Below, one piece after another: positions 9,501-17,341 of a stretch of 64,000 bases of DNA (within the stretch, counting starts at the first letter, position 1; each line of letters begins with the position of its first letter). The DNA lies in assembly GCF_003944705.1 (NCBI RefSeq), contig NZ_RWIS01000009.1, positions 170,681 to 234,680 on the forward strand. The letters are read 5' to 3'. Below the pieces are notes generated by a model. It was not told the origin of the DNA and searched no databases. It saw only the letters and a program-made list of their open reading frames with translations. The position numbers and the translations under genes were made by a program. This DNA is from Hymenobacter metallilatus (GTDB taxonomy: Bacteria > Bacteroidota > Bacteroidia > Cytophagales > Hymenobacteraceae).

Positions 9501-10373
9501 CTACATCAGCAGCTGCTCGGGCAGGCGCATGAGGTAGTCGCCGTAACCGCTTTTGCGCAGGGGCTCGGCAATGCGGCGCAGCTGGTCGGCGTCGATGAAG
9601 CCCTGACGGTAAGCCACTTCCTCAATCGAGCCCACTTTCAGGCCCTGGCGCTGCTCCAGCACCCGCACAAACTCGCCGGCCTGCATCAGACTCTCGAAGG
9701 TCCCCGTATCGAGCCAGGCGGTGCCGCGGCCCAGGATGCCTACTTTCAGCTTGCCCCGGCGCAGGTACTCCTGGTTCACGTCGGTAATTTCGTACTCGCC
9801 GCGGGGGCTGGGCTTCAGGTCGCGGGCAATCTGCACCACGTCGTTGTCGTAGAAGTACAGGCCGGGCACAGCGTAGTTGCTCTTGGGCTTGGCCGGCTTC
9901 TCCTCAATGCTGAGAGCCTTGTTGTTGGCGTCGAACTCCACCACGCCGTAGCGCTCGGGGTCGTGCACGTGGTAGGCGTACACCACGCCGCCGTCGGGGT
10001 CGTTGTTGCTCTTGAGCAGCTCCTCCATGCCTTCGCCGTGGAAGATGTTGTCGCCGAGCACCAGCGCCACCTTATCCTGACCGATGAAGTCGGCACCCAG
10101 CACGAAGGCCTGGGCCAGCCCGTTGGGCACCTCCTGCACCACGTACTCGAAGCGGCACCCGAGGCTGCTACCGTCGCCGAGCAGCTTCTTGAACTGCGCT
10201 TGGTCGTGGGGCGTGGTGATGATAAGGATTTCCCGGATGCCGGCCATCATCAGAATGGACAGCGGGTAATACACCATCGGCTTATCATACACCGGCATCA
10301 TCTGCTTGGATACGGCCAGGGTGAGCGGGTGCAGTCGGGTGCCGGAACCGCCGGCGAGGATGATGCCTTTCAT
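9501..10373 (-). CDS. rmlA: Glucose-1-phosphate thymidylyltransferase RmlA
   Basis: 290 residues. It converts glucose-1-phosphate and dTTP to dTDP-glucose, the first step of dTDP-deoxysugar synthesis. It shows the nucleotidyltransferase signature [11 protein letters not shown] at residues 8-18, [27 protein letters not shown] (about 110), [26 protein letters not shown] and the C-terminal [10 protein letters not shown]. Length and start (MKGIILAGG) match the family. An upstream start at 10430 would read through the GATGAAGG repeat and is rejected. RmlB is encoded three genes away; RmlC and RmlD are not in the window, so the final sugar is unknown. Confidence 0.96.
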   Translation of the reverse strand: MKGIILAGGSGTRLHPLTLAVSKQMMPVYDKPMVYYPLSILMMAGIREILIITTPHDQAQFKKLLGDGSSLGCRFEYVVQEVPNGLAQAFVLGADFIGQDKVALVLGDNIFHGEGMEELLKSNNDPDGGVVYAYHVHDPERYGVVEFDANNKALSIEEKPAKPKSNYAVPGLYFYDNDVVQIARDLKPSPRGEYEITDVNQEYLRRGKLKVGILGRGTAWLDTGTFESLMQAGEFVRVLEQRQGLKVGSIEEVAYRQGFIDADQLRRIAEPLRKSGYGDYLMRLPEQLLM

Positions 10374-10380
10374 TAGATAG

Positions 10381-10412
10381 GATGAAGGATGGAAGGATGA
10401 AGGATAAGGGAC
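10381..10412 (+). repeat. Left arm of inverted repeat flanking the four-helix-bundle gene
   Basis: Degenerate GGATGAA repeats ending GATGAAGGATAAGGGAC. The reverse complement of the arm at 10815-10848 contains GATGAAGGATTAAGGAC, so the two arms enclose the small gene at 10438-10794. Confidence 0.7.
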
Positions 10413-10437
10413 TTTCGTTTCAAAAGCCAAATTCCTC

Positions 10438-10794
10438 TTATTCTTTGCGCAAGGTTTGGATGAGGGTGAAGACCTGACGGTGCACGGATTTGATTCTTTC
10501 CGCAGCTAGTTCAGCCCCTACCGGAGTAGCAAATCCTAGCCGCTCTGCAATAGTGAGTTGAGTTATCAACTCCGTACACGAGCCGCTGGCGTAGTGCAGA
10601 AACTGAATAAATTCGGCGTTAGAGCCTCGCCCGGCCCCTTCACCAATGTTAGAGCCAACTGAAACGGCTGCCCTATTCATTTGGCTGATCAAATTGAATT
10701 TTTCAGAAGCAGGAAAAAGAGCAGTTAACTGATACACTTCTACGGCCAATTCAATGGCATCATGCCACACCCGCAATTTCCGGTAATCGTGCAT
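10438..10794 (-). CDS. Four helix bundle protein (23S rRNA intervening-sequence protein family)
   Basis: 118 residues, all helical, with the family landmarks [18 protein letters not shown] (start), [22 protein letters not shown] (about 37-58), [12 protein letters not shown] and a C-terminal helix. The family was first found as ORFs inside 23S rRNA intervening sequences and also occurs as solitary genes; the function is unknown, and a nucleic-acid-binding role has been suggested. Here it interrupts the nucleotide-sugar cluster between rmlA and the wbpP-like gene, enclosed by matching inverted arms (10381-10412 and 10815-10848). This suggests that gene and flanks may have arrived as a unit (inference). 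Confidence 0.92.
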   Translation of the reverse strand: MHDYRKLRVWHDAIELAVEVYQLTALFPASEKFNLISQMNRAAVSVGSNIGEGAGRGSNAEFIQFLHYASGSCTELITQLTIAERLGFATPVGAELAAERIKSVHRQVFTLIQTLRKE

Positions 10795-10814
10795 GTCGTG
10801 AATAGTGTCGTTCT

Positions 10815-10848
10815 GTCCTTAATCCTTCATCCATTAATCCCTAATCCC
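10815..10848 (-). repeat. Right arm of inverted repeat flanking the four-helix-bundle gene
   Basis: Repeats of AATCCTTCATCC in the opposite orientation to the arm at 10381-10412. It overlaps the last codons of the wbpP-like gene. Confidence 0.7.
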
Positions 10849-11841
10849 TATAAACGCTTGATTCTCTTTAAACCATGCCAGCGTCTTCTGCAAGCCTTCC
10901 TGAATGCGGATCTGGGGCTGGTAGCCGAGCAGGTTCTGGGCCTTGCTGATGTCAGCCAGGGAGTCTCGGATGTCGCCGGCGCGGTCGGGGCCGTACTCGG
11001 GGGTGATGTCGGAGCCGGCTTCGGCCTTGAGGATGTTGAACAGGTCGTTGAGGGAGGTGCGGTCGGCCACGGCCACGTTGTAGACCTGGTTCACGGCCTC
11101 GGGGTTCTGCACCAGCGCCGCCTTGATGTTGGCCTGCACGCAGTTCTCCACGAAGGTAAAGTCGCGCGTCTGGCCCCCGTCGCCGTTCATGCGGGGCGGC
11201 CGGCCTTCCAGCACGGCATCAATAAACAGCGGAATCACGGCCGCATACGCGCCATTCGGGTCCTGGCGCGGGCCGAAGATGTTGAAGTAGCGCAGCCCAA
11301 TGATTTCCATGCCGTAGGTCTTGCCAAACACGTCGGCGTACAGCTCGTTGGCGTACTTGGTCACGGCGTAGGGCGAAAGGGGCTTCCCAATGCGGTCCTC
11401 CACCTTGGGCAAGGCCTTATGGTCGCCGTACGTAGACGACGAAGCCGCGTACACGAAGCGCTTCACGCCTGCTTCCTTAGCTCCCACCAGCATGTTCACG
11501 AAGCCGCCCACGTTCACGTCGTTGCTCGTAATAGGGTCGTTGATGGAGCGCGGCACGGAGCCCAGGGCCGCCTGGTGCAGCACTACGTCAATGCCCTTGC
11601 AGGCGTCGATGCAGGTCTGCCGGTCCCGGATGTCGCCTTCGATAACGCGCAGGGCCGGGTTGCCTTCAAACAGTGCCACATTTTTGCGGAAGCCGTTGGA
11701 GAAGTTGTCCAGCACGCGCACTTCTTTTGCGCCGTACTTCAGCAGATATTCCACCAGGTTCGAGCCGATAAACCCGGCCCCGCCGGTAACGAGGAAGCTC
11801 AGGTTATCGAGCGGCTGGTCGTGAAAAGGAGTGTTATACAT
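10834..11841 (-). CDS. wbpP: UDP-N-acetylglucosamine 4-epimerase, WbpP/TviC-like
   Basis: 335 residues, extended short-chain dehydrogenase/reductase. Rossmann glycine motif VTGGAGFIGSNL at residues 18-29, catalytic Ser/Thr-Tyr region AASSSTYGD, and SPYAVTKYANE with the YxxxK pair. The segments AALGSVPRSINDP and KPLSPYAVTKY are typical of the WbpP/TviC group, which interconverts UDP-GlcNAc and UDP-GalNAc. With the wbpO-like dehydrogenase at 14282-15580 it forms the pair that makes UDP-GalNAcA in Vi antigen and O-antigen pathways (family knowledge). The last codons lie inside a repeat arm. Confidence 0.88.
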   Translation of the reverse strand: MYNTPFHDQPLDNLSFLVTGGAGFIGSNLVEYLLKYGAKEVRVLDNFSNGFRKNVALFEGNPALRVIEGDIRDRQTCIDACKGIDVVLHQAALGSVPRSINDPITSNDVNVGGFVNMLVGAKEAGVKRFVYAASSSTYGDHKALPKVEDRIGKPLSPYAVTKYANELYADVFGKTYGMEIIGLRYFNIFGPRQDPNGAYAAVIPLFIDAVLEGRPPRMNGDGGQTRDFTFVENCVQANIKAALVQNPEAVNQVYNVAVADRTSLNDLFNILKAEAGSDITPEYGPDRAGDIRDSLADISKAQNLLGYQPQIRIQEGLQKTLAWFKENQAFIGIRD

Positions 11842-11844
11842 TTT

Positions 11845-11957
11845 TCAATTAAAAATTGAGAATTAAAAATTAAAAATTGGTTGCTAAAACCGCAGCAAAA
11901 CAGCTTCTGTGAGCTGTCCGCGCAATTTTTAATTCTCAATTTTTAATTTTTAATTGA
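11845..11957. repeat. Word-type inverted repeat (word AATTAAAAATT)
   Basis: Two 35-base arms (11845-11879, 11923-11957) are made of the same AT-only word in opposite orientation, with the internal GAG placed differently in each. The loop has its own ACAGCT/AGCTGT hairpin near 11900-11917. It is strikingly AT-rich against a GC-rich background and separates wbpP and rmlB. Confidence 0.8.
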
Positions 11958-11959
11958 CC

Positions 11960-13012
11960 CTAGCGGTTGTACTGCTTCTGGTAGTAATCCTGGTAGGCGC
12001 CGCTGGTCACGTGGTCGAGCCACTCCTGGTTTTCCAGGTACCAGTCCACTGTCTGGCTCAGGCCCTGCTCAAACGTCACGGACGGTTTCCAGCCCAGCTC
12101 ATTCATGATTTTGCTTGAGTCGATGGCATAGCGCAGGTCGTGGCCGGCACGGTCGGTTACGAACTTAATGAGCTTGCGCGAGGTCCCTTTTTCCCGGCCG
12201 GTTTTCTCGTCCAGGGTGTCGCAGAGCAGATGAATTAGTTCGATGTTGGCCCACTCGTTCACGCCGCCGATGTTGTAGGTTTCGCCCACTTTGCCTTTGT
12301 GGAACACGGCATCAATAGCGGTGGCGTGGTCCTTCACGAACAGCCAGTCACGCACGTTTTCGCCCTTGCCGTACACCGGAATGGCCTCGCCGTGCTGAAT
12401 GCGGTGGATGGCCAGCGGAATCAGCTTCTCGGGGAAGTGGTTGGGGCCGTAGTTGTTGGAGCAGTTGCTCAGCTTCACCGGCATGTGGTAGGTGTGGTGC
12501 CAGGCCCGCACGAAGTGGTCCGAGGATGCCTTGGAGGCCGAGTACGGCGAGCGGGGGTCGTAGCTGGTTTCCTCCGTAAACATTTCGGGGCCGAAGTCCA
12601 GGGAGCCATACACCTCGTCGGTGCTCACGTGGTAGAACACTTTGCCCTCGTAGCCCAGCGGCTTCCACAGGTTTTTGGCGGCGTTCAGCAGGTGCACCGT
12701 ACCCAGCACGTTGGTCTTCACGAAGGCCAGCGGATCGGTGATGCTGCGGTCCACATGGCTTTCGGCGGCCAGGTGAATCACGGCGTCAGGCTCTTCGGTG
12801 GCAAAGAGGTTATCCACAAAGGCCTGGTCGGTAATATCGCCTTTCACCAGGCGGTAGTTGGGCGCGTTTTCAATGTCGCGCAGGTTTTCGAGGTTGCCGG
12901 CGTAGGTCAGGGCATCCAGGTTCAGAATCTGATACTCCGGATACTTGGTCACGAACAGGCGCACCACGTGCGACCCAATGAAGCCGGCCCCGCCGGTGAT
13001 GATGATTTTCAT
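11960..13012 (-). CDS. rmlB: dTDP-glucose 4,6-dehydratase RmlB
   Basis: 350 residues, extended SDR enzyme converting dTDP-glucose to dTDP-4-keto-6-deoxyglucose with bound NAD+. Landmarks are ITGGAGFIGSHVV (residues 4-16), LDALTYAGNLENL, HLAAESHVDRSI, VSTDEVYGSL (about 133) with the active-site Asp-Glu, SPYSASKASSDHFV with YxxxK, and NNYGPNHFPEKLIP. The length and start match the family. It works directly after RmlA in the same minus-strand cluster, although the two genes are separated by two others and by word-type inverted repeats. Confidence 0.96.
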   Translation of the reverse strand: MKIIITGGAGFIGSHVVRLFVTKYPEYQILNLDALTYAGNLENLRDIENAPNYRLVKGDITDQAFVDNLFATEEPDAVIHLAAESHVDRSITDPLAFVKTNVLGTVHLLNAAKNLWKPLGYEGKVFYHVSTDEVYGSLDFGPEMFTEETSYDPRSPYSASKASSDHFVRAWHHTYHMPVKLSNCSNNYGPNHFPEKLIPLAIHRIQHGEAIPVYGKGENVRDWLFVKDHATAIDAVFHKGKVGETYNIGGVNEWANIELIHLLCDTLDEKTGREKGTSRKLIKFVTDRAGHDLRYAIDSSKIMNELGWKPSVTFEQGLSQTVDWYLENQEWLDHVTSGAYQDYYQKQYNR

Positions 13013-13020
13013 GCTTTCAG

Positions 13021-13138
13021 GAGTAACTGAGTAATTGAGTAACGGAGTAGGCAGAGTTGAGTAACGGAGTAGCTGAGCAACTGAGTAATTCTATTCGGCA
13101 AGAACGAATTACTCAGTTACTCAGCTACTCCGTTACTC
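13021..13138. repeat. Word-type inverted repeat (word GAGTAACTGA)
   Basis: Arms 13059-13091 and 13106-13138 pair at 32 of 33 positions around a 14-base loop; 13021-13058 holds further copies of the word GAGTAACGGAGTA. The right arm overlaps the last two codons and stop of galE. A related word recurs at 58451-58660. Confidence 0.82.
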
Positions 13139-14158
13139 TACCAACGAAAGCTGCCACTTCCAGGCGCTGGCCAGCGAGTCTTCGAGCGAGGTAGTGCTTT
13201 GGAAACCCAATACCTCCACCGATTTGGTCACATCAGCATAAATGGCAGGTACGTCGCCGGGCCGGGGTGGGCCGATGGTGTAGTTGAGCTTTTGGCCGGT
13301 GGCCCGCTCAAAGGCCTGTACCACTTCCAGCACTGAATTGCCCCGACCGGTACCTACGTTGAAGGTTTCTACGGTGTCGCCTGTCTTATCCAGAAGGCGC
13401 TGCACGGCTACTACGTGAGCCTTGGCCAGGTCTACCACGTGCACATAGTCCCGAATGTTGGTGCCATCGGGCGTGTCGTAGGTATTGCCATTAATAGTCA
13501 GCTGCTCCCGGATGCCGGCGGCCGTTTGGGTCACGTACGGAATCAGATTCTGGGGCACACCCAGCGGCAATTCCCCGATTTTGGCCGATATGTGCGCGCC
13601 AATGGGGTTAAAGTAGCGCAGCAGAATCGTGCGCAGCGTGTTGCCGGGGGCCGCCGCCACGTCGCGCAGAATATCCTCGCACATCTGCTTGGTAGCACCG
13701 TAGGGCGAGTTGGCCTTTTTTGTAGGCGTCAGCTCGGTTACGGGCAGTTGGTCGGGGATGCCGTACACGGTGCACGACGACGAGAATACCAGGGCTTCCA
13801 CCCCAAACTCGCGCATCACTTCCAGCAAAGCCAGCAGGGAGCCCACGTTGTTCTGGTAGTATTCCAGCGGCTTCTGCAGTGACTCGCCCACGGCCTTGGA
13901 AGCCGCAAAGTGAATAACGCCGCGTAGGCTGCCTTCCTCGGCAAACACGGCCCGCAGGGCTTCCACGTCGTTGCAGTCGATGCGGTGCATTGGCACCTTC
14001 ACGCCCAGAATCTCCTCCACCCCGCGCAGCGCCGACTCCTGCGAGTTACTGAAGTTATCCACTATTACCGGCTGAAAACCAGCTTCGTACAGCTCCACCA
14101 CCGCGTGCGAGCCAATATAGCCCGCCCCGCCCGTTACCAGTATTTTCGTTCGGTCCAT
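13133..14158 (-). CDS. galE: UDP-glucose 4-epimerase GalE
   Basis: 341 residues, extended SDR fold interconverting UDP-glucose and UDP-galactose. Landmarks are VTGGAGYIGSHAVVEL (residues 8-23), VIHFAASKAVGES, SSSCTVYG with the catalytic Ser/Thr, SPYGATKQMCE (YxxxK), RYFNPIGAH, GTNIRDYVHVVDLA and NVGTGRGNSVLEV. The ATG at 14158 (MDRTKILVTGG) is the family-like start; an upstream in-frame ATG at 14251 would translate the repeat and is rejected. It likely supplies UDP-galactose to the same polysaccharide as its neighbours. Confidence 0.95.
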   Translation of the reverse strand: MDRTKILVTGGAGYIGSHAVVELYEAGFQPVIVDNFSNSQESALRGVEEILGVKVPMHRIDCNDVEALRAVFAEEGSLRGVIHFAASKAVGESLQKPLEYYQNNVGSLLALLEVMREFGVEALVFSSSCTVYGIPDQLPVTELTPTKKANSPYGATKQMCEDILRDVAAAPGNTLRTILLRYFNPIGAHISAKIGELPLGVPQNLIPYVTQTAAGIREQLTINGNTYDTPDGTNIRDYVHVVDLAKAHVVAVQRLLDKTGDTVETFNVGTGRGNSVLEVVQAFERATGQKLNYTIGPPRPGDVPAIYADVTKSVEVLGFQSTTSLEDSLASAWKWQLSLVE

Positions 14159-14164
14159 CTTTGT

Positions 14165-14280
14165 TGAAATAGTGAGATGGTGAAATAGTGAGATGGTGAG
14201 TTTGATGAGTGGGCGAAACAGACCGCGCCGACAGCGCAAGCAGAACATCAACTCACTATTTCACCATCTCACCATCTCAC
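14165..14280. repeat. Word-type inverted repeat (word ATAGTGAGATGGTGAA)
   Basis: The left arm 14165-14207 repeats TGAAATAGTGAGATGG; the right arm 14246-14280 carries TATTTCACCATCTCACC. The phrases GATGGTGA and GTTTGATG are shared with the repeat at 9399-9489. It separates galE and the wbpO-like gene. Confidence 0.8.
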
Positions 14281-14281
14281 C

Positions 14282-15580
14282 TTACAGGCTCCAGTAGGCT
14301 AGGTCGTTGATCTGGCCGCGGAACAGGCCTTTGATGTCCACTACCACGGCGGGCTGGTTGGTGATGGACTTGAAGTAGTCCTCCGTCAGCTCGGTGTAGG
14401 GTTTGTGGCTCACGGCTACAATAACTGCATCGTAGTCCTGGCGCATGTCAGCCTCCGGCGTCAGGCGGAAGCCATACTCATGGTGCAGCTCCGCAGAATC
14501 GGCGTGGGGGTCCACGATGTCCACGTTTACCGAGAAGTTTTTCAGCTCCTGAATCACGTCGGCCACCTTGGAGTTGCGGATGTCCTCCACATTTTCCTTG
14601 AAGGTCGCGCCCATCACCAGCACCCGGCTCTTGGCCACATCCTTACCCTGCTTAATCATCGTCTGCACGGTTTTACGTGCGATGTAAGCGCCCATGTTGT
14701 CGTTGGTAGTCCGGCCAGACAGAATCACTTTGGCGTCGTAGCCCAGCTCCTTGGCTTTATACGTCAGGTAGTAGGGGTCTACCCCGATGCAGTGGCCGCC
14801 CACCAGGCCTGGCGAGAACTTCAGAAAATTCCACTTGGTACCGGCGGCTTCCAGCACCTCATAGGTGTTGATATTCATGCGGTCGAAAATCATCGACAGC
14901 TCGTTCATCAGCGCAATGTTTACGTCGCGCTGGGTGTTTTCAATGATTTTGGCAGCCTCAGCTACTTTAATGCTGCTGGCCCGGTGCACGCCAGCCTTTA
15001 CCACCAGCTCGTAGGTCTTGGCAATTATGTCCAGCGACCCAGCGTCGCAGCCGGCTACTACCTTCACAATGCTGCTGAGGGTGTGCTCCTTATCGCCGGG
15101 GTTGATGCGCTCGGGCGAGTAGCCCACCTTGAAGTCGCCGTTGGCGAAGCTCAGGCCCGAGTGCTTTTCCATCACCGGAATGCAGTCTTCCTCGGTGCAG
15201 CCGGGATACACCGTGCTTTCAAATACCACGTAGTCACCCTTCTTCAATACCTTGCCCACCGACGACGACGCACCCAGCAAGGGCTTCAGGTCGGGCTGCG
15301 CATGCTCGTCGATGGGGGTAGGCACTGCCACAATGTAAAAGGTAGCCTCCCGCAGCACGTCCAAGGAATCCGTGAATTCAATATCACAGCCCTCGAAGTC
15401 TTTGGCTTCCAGCTCCCCACTGGGGTCAATGTTATTGCGCATCAACTCCACACGCTTGGCGTTGATATCAAACCCGATTACCTTGATTTTGCGGGCGAAT
15501 TCAAGGGCAATAGGCAAGCCCACGTAACCGAGGCCGATAACGGCCAGCTTGGCCTGTTTTTGGAGAAGTTGCTCGTACAC
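14282..15580 (-). CDS. wbpO: Nucleotide-sugar dehydrogenase, WbpO/TviB-like (UDP-GalNAc dehydrogenase)
   Basis: 432 residues of the UDP-glucose/GDP-mannose dehydrogenase family. The N-terminal NAD-binding domain has VIGLGYVGLPIALEF (residues 14-28), with VPTPIDEHAQPDL and ESTVYPGCTEEDC; the central helix has NTQRDVNIALMNELS; the catalytic Cys lies in GGHCIGVDPYYLTYKA (about 255-270); the C-terminal domain has GATFKENVEDIRNSK. YSPERINPGDK is typical of the WbpO/TviB branch. It oxidises the C6 hydroxyl of UDP-GalNAc to the uronic acid, so it should follow the wbpP-like epimerase. Single-substrate specificity is inferred from the branch, not proven. Confidence 0.9.
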   Translation of the reverse strand: MYEQLLQKQAKLAVIGLGYVGLPIALEFARKIKVIGFDINAKRVELMRNNIDPSGELEAKDFEGCDIEFTDSLDVLREATFYIVAVPTPIDEHAQPDLKPLLGASSSVGKVLKKGDYVVFESTVYPGCTEEDCIPVMEKHSGLSFANGDFKVGYSPERINPGDKEHTLSSIVKVVAGCDAGSLDIIAKTYELVVKAGVHRASSIKVAEAAKIIENTQRDVNIALMNELSMIFDRMNINTYEVLEAAGTKWNFLKFSPGLVGGHCIGVDPYYLTYKAKELGYDAKVILSGRTTNDNMGAYIARKTVQTMIKQGKDVAKSRVLVMGATFKENVEDIRNSKVADVIQELKNFSVNVDIVDPHADSAELHHEYGFRLTPEADMRQDYDAVIVAVSHKPYTELTEDYFKSITNQPAVVVDIKGLFRGQINDLAYWSL

Positions 15581-15650
15581 GATAAAAGTGACTGAGTGAT
15601 GGAGTGACTGAATGAAGATGCTGGTAGATGCTGGCGCAGGGTGTCCCGCC

Positions 15651-16241
15651 TTAGCCGGGGCTGATACGAAAAACCTGTCCGTCGGTTAGCTGATATAGTT
15701 CCTGACTTTCCGGGCAGGTAGCTTGCTGCTGCTGGTTGAATTCCAACCGGTGGCCGTGGGCACTCATCCACCCGTGTTGCCGGGCCGGGTTGCCATATAC
15801 CAGCGCAAACGGCGGTACATCGTGCGTTACTACGGAACCGGCTCCTACAAAAGCGTATTCGCCCAGGGTAATGCCACACACCACCGTGCTATTGGCCCCA
15901 ATGGTTGTTCCCCGGCCCACCTGCGTAGGGAGGTACTCCCCACGGCGGGGTACTGCGGCCCGCGGGTTACGCACATTGGTGAATACCACGGAGGGGCCCA
16001 GAAAAACGTCGTCCTGGCACTGTACGCCCGTGTACAAGCTCACATTATTCTGGACCTTCACGTTGCGGCCCAGCGTTACAGCATCGGCCACAAACACATT
16101 CTGGCCCAGGCTACAGGCCTCGCCCAACACGGCTCCGGCACTAACATGGCAGAAGTGCCAGATGTAGCATCCAGCCCCAATGCGGCAGCCTGCGTCGAGG
16201 ACGGCGGTAGGATGCGCGTAATAGCCGGAAGCGTTGGTCAT
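15651..16241 (-). CDS. Left-handed beta-helix acetyltransferase, WbpD-like
   Basis: 196 residues from the ATG at 16241. Hexapeptide repeats run from about residue 8 to 150 (AVLDAGCRIGAGCYIW, VLGEACSLGQNVFV, TIGANSTVVCGITLGEYAFV, VGAGSVVTHDVP), ending with the FALVYGNPARQHGWM motif common to sugar N-acetyltransferases of the WbpD/PglD type. It probably acetylates an amino sugar nucleotide with acetyl-CoA. A TAccTTTG element at 16275-16282 overlaps the upstream alternative start (16277), which favours the shorter start. A downstream spacer (15586-15640) holds one-sided GTGACTGAGTGATGGA repeats without a clear partner arm. Confidence 0.82.
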   Translation of the reverse strand: MTNASGYYAHPTAVLDAGCRIGAGCYIWHFCHVSAGAVLGEACSLGQNVFVADAVTLGRNVKVQNNVSLYTGVQCQDDVFLGPSVVFTNVRNPRAAVPRRGEYLPTQVGRGTTIGANSTVVCGITLGEYAFVGAGSVVTHDVPPFALVYGNPARQHGWMSAHGHRLEFNQQQQATCPESQELYQLTDGQVFRISPG

Positions 16242-16274
16242 GCCAGCGGAGTGAATGGAAAGTTTTTCAGCCCG

Positions 16275-16282
16275 CAAAGGTA
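16275..16282 (-). promoter_or_regulatory. -7 element (TACCTTTG) of the WbpD-like gene
   Basis: An exact TAnnTTTG match on the minus strand, 33 bases upstream of the ATG at 16241. No convincing -33 TTTG is seen at the right distance. Confidence 0.45.
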
Positions 16283-16358
16283 GGGGTTTTGGTAGTCTGT
16301 TAAGAAATCCGGGGTCTGGTTCGGACTGATCTGGTAGTATTTGGCTGTTAATTTATCA

Positions 16359-17225
16359 TTATGCCGGGCCGGGCCAGGTGGCACGGGCCATACGGGGCTT
16401 GCCAAATATATCCGGCTGCACCATTGTTTCCTGGTAGCCGGCACCCTGGAACAAAGCCATGATTTCCTCGGCAAATTGCTCGTTGATTTCAACATACAGC
16501 TTACCTCCGGAAGCCAGCAGAATGGTCCCCAGCTCCGCAATACGCCGGTAAAACAGTAGTGGGTCGTGGTTGGGAACAAATAGCGCGGTGGCCGGCTCAT
16601 ACGCCAGCACATTGGCCCGCATGAATGGCCGCTCATTTTCCAGCACATAGGGCGGGTTGCTTACCAACACATCAACTGGCGCCGGCAGATCAGCTGGTTG
16701 TGTGGTAAGAATGTCTGCCTGCTGAAACGTTACGGCCACCTCGTAGCGTCGGGCATTCCGGCGGGCTACCGCCAACGCCTCCGGGTCTATATCAACGGTT
16801 GTAATATGGGCCCCGGGCAACCGCCTGCCCAAAGCAACCGGAATGCAGCCCGAGCCGGTGCCTACGTCCAGCACCCGCAAACCGGCGCGGCCTGTCTGCT
16901 CCCGCACTATCCATTCCACCAACTCCTCTGTTTCAGGCCGCGGAATAAGAGTGGCCGGTGTTACTTCCAGCGCCAGCCCGGCAAAATGGGCAACTCCCAG
17001 TACGTATTGCAGGGGCTCATGTTGCAGCAGGCGGGCCTGAATAGCGGCCAGCGCCCCCAGGCTGGCAGCCGGAATTTCCTGCTGTGCCTGCACGCGCCGT
17101 TGCAGGGGGGTAAGCTGCAGTACCTGCTCCAGCACCTCTCCGGCTATAGCCTGAGCTTCGGGGGCCTCGTAAACCGGCTGCAAAGCAGAGGCCAGCGCCT
17201 CGGTGTATTGACGTAAAGTAGGCAT
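16359..17225 (-). CDS. prmC: Release factor glutamine methyltransferase PrmC
   Basis: 288 residues. It methylates the Gln of the GGQ motif in peptide chain release factors. An N-terminal helical domain (1-85) leads to the PLQYVLGVAHF and LIPRPETEELVEW motifs (about 70-105), SAM motif I VLDVGTGSGCIPVAL (about 118), and the catalytic NPPY signature (SNPPYVLENERPF). The size is usual. The gene is divergent from ribD, with a 116-base shared promoter region. Confidence 0.95.
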   Translation of the reverse strand: MPTLRQYTEALASALQPVYEAPEAQAIAGEVLEQVLQLTPLQRRVQAQQEIPAASLGALAAIQARLLQHEPLQYVLGVAHFAGLALEVTPATLIPRPETEELVEWIVREQTGRAGLRVLDVGTGSGCIPVALGRRLPGAHITTVDIDPEALAVARRNARRYEVAVTFQQADILTTQPADLPAPVDVLVSNPPYVLENERPFMRANVLAYEPATALFVPNHDPLLFYRRIAELGTILLASGGKLYVEINEQFAEEIMALFQGAGYQETMVQPDIFGKPRMARATWPGPA

Positions 17226-17231
17226 AGTTCA

Positions 17232-17239
17232 CAAAGGTA
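17232..17239 (-). promoter_or_regulatory. -7 element (TACCTTTG) of prmC
   Basis: An exact TAnnTTTG match ending only six bases before the prmC ATG at 17225, so the transcript would have almost no leader. Confidence 0.5.
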
Positions 17240-17341
17240 GGCGGTAGGGCGTGGCAGCAGGGCGCGGGGTTATGGCTCTTCCTGTATCTTCACTGCCCAA
17301 GCCCTTACCGCCCCACCCTGCTCCTGCCCCCCACGCCACCC

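Noticed and set aside
14405..15595. 396-codon frame antisense to the wbpO-like gene, and similar long frames opposite rmlA, wbpP and both M13 genes
   Set aside because: All are shadows of well-identified genes; His/Val/Gly-rich translations without motifs.
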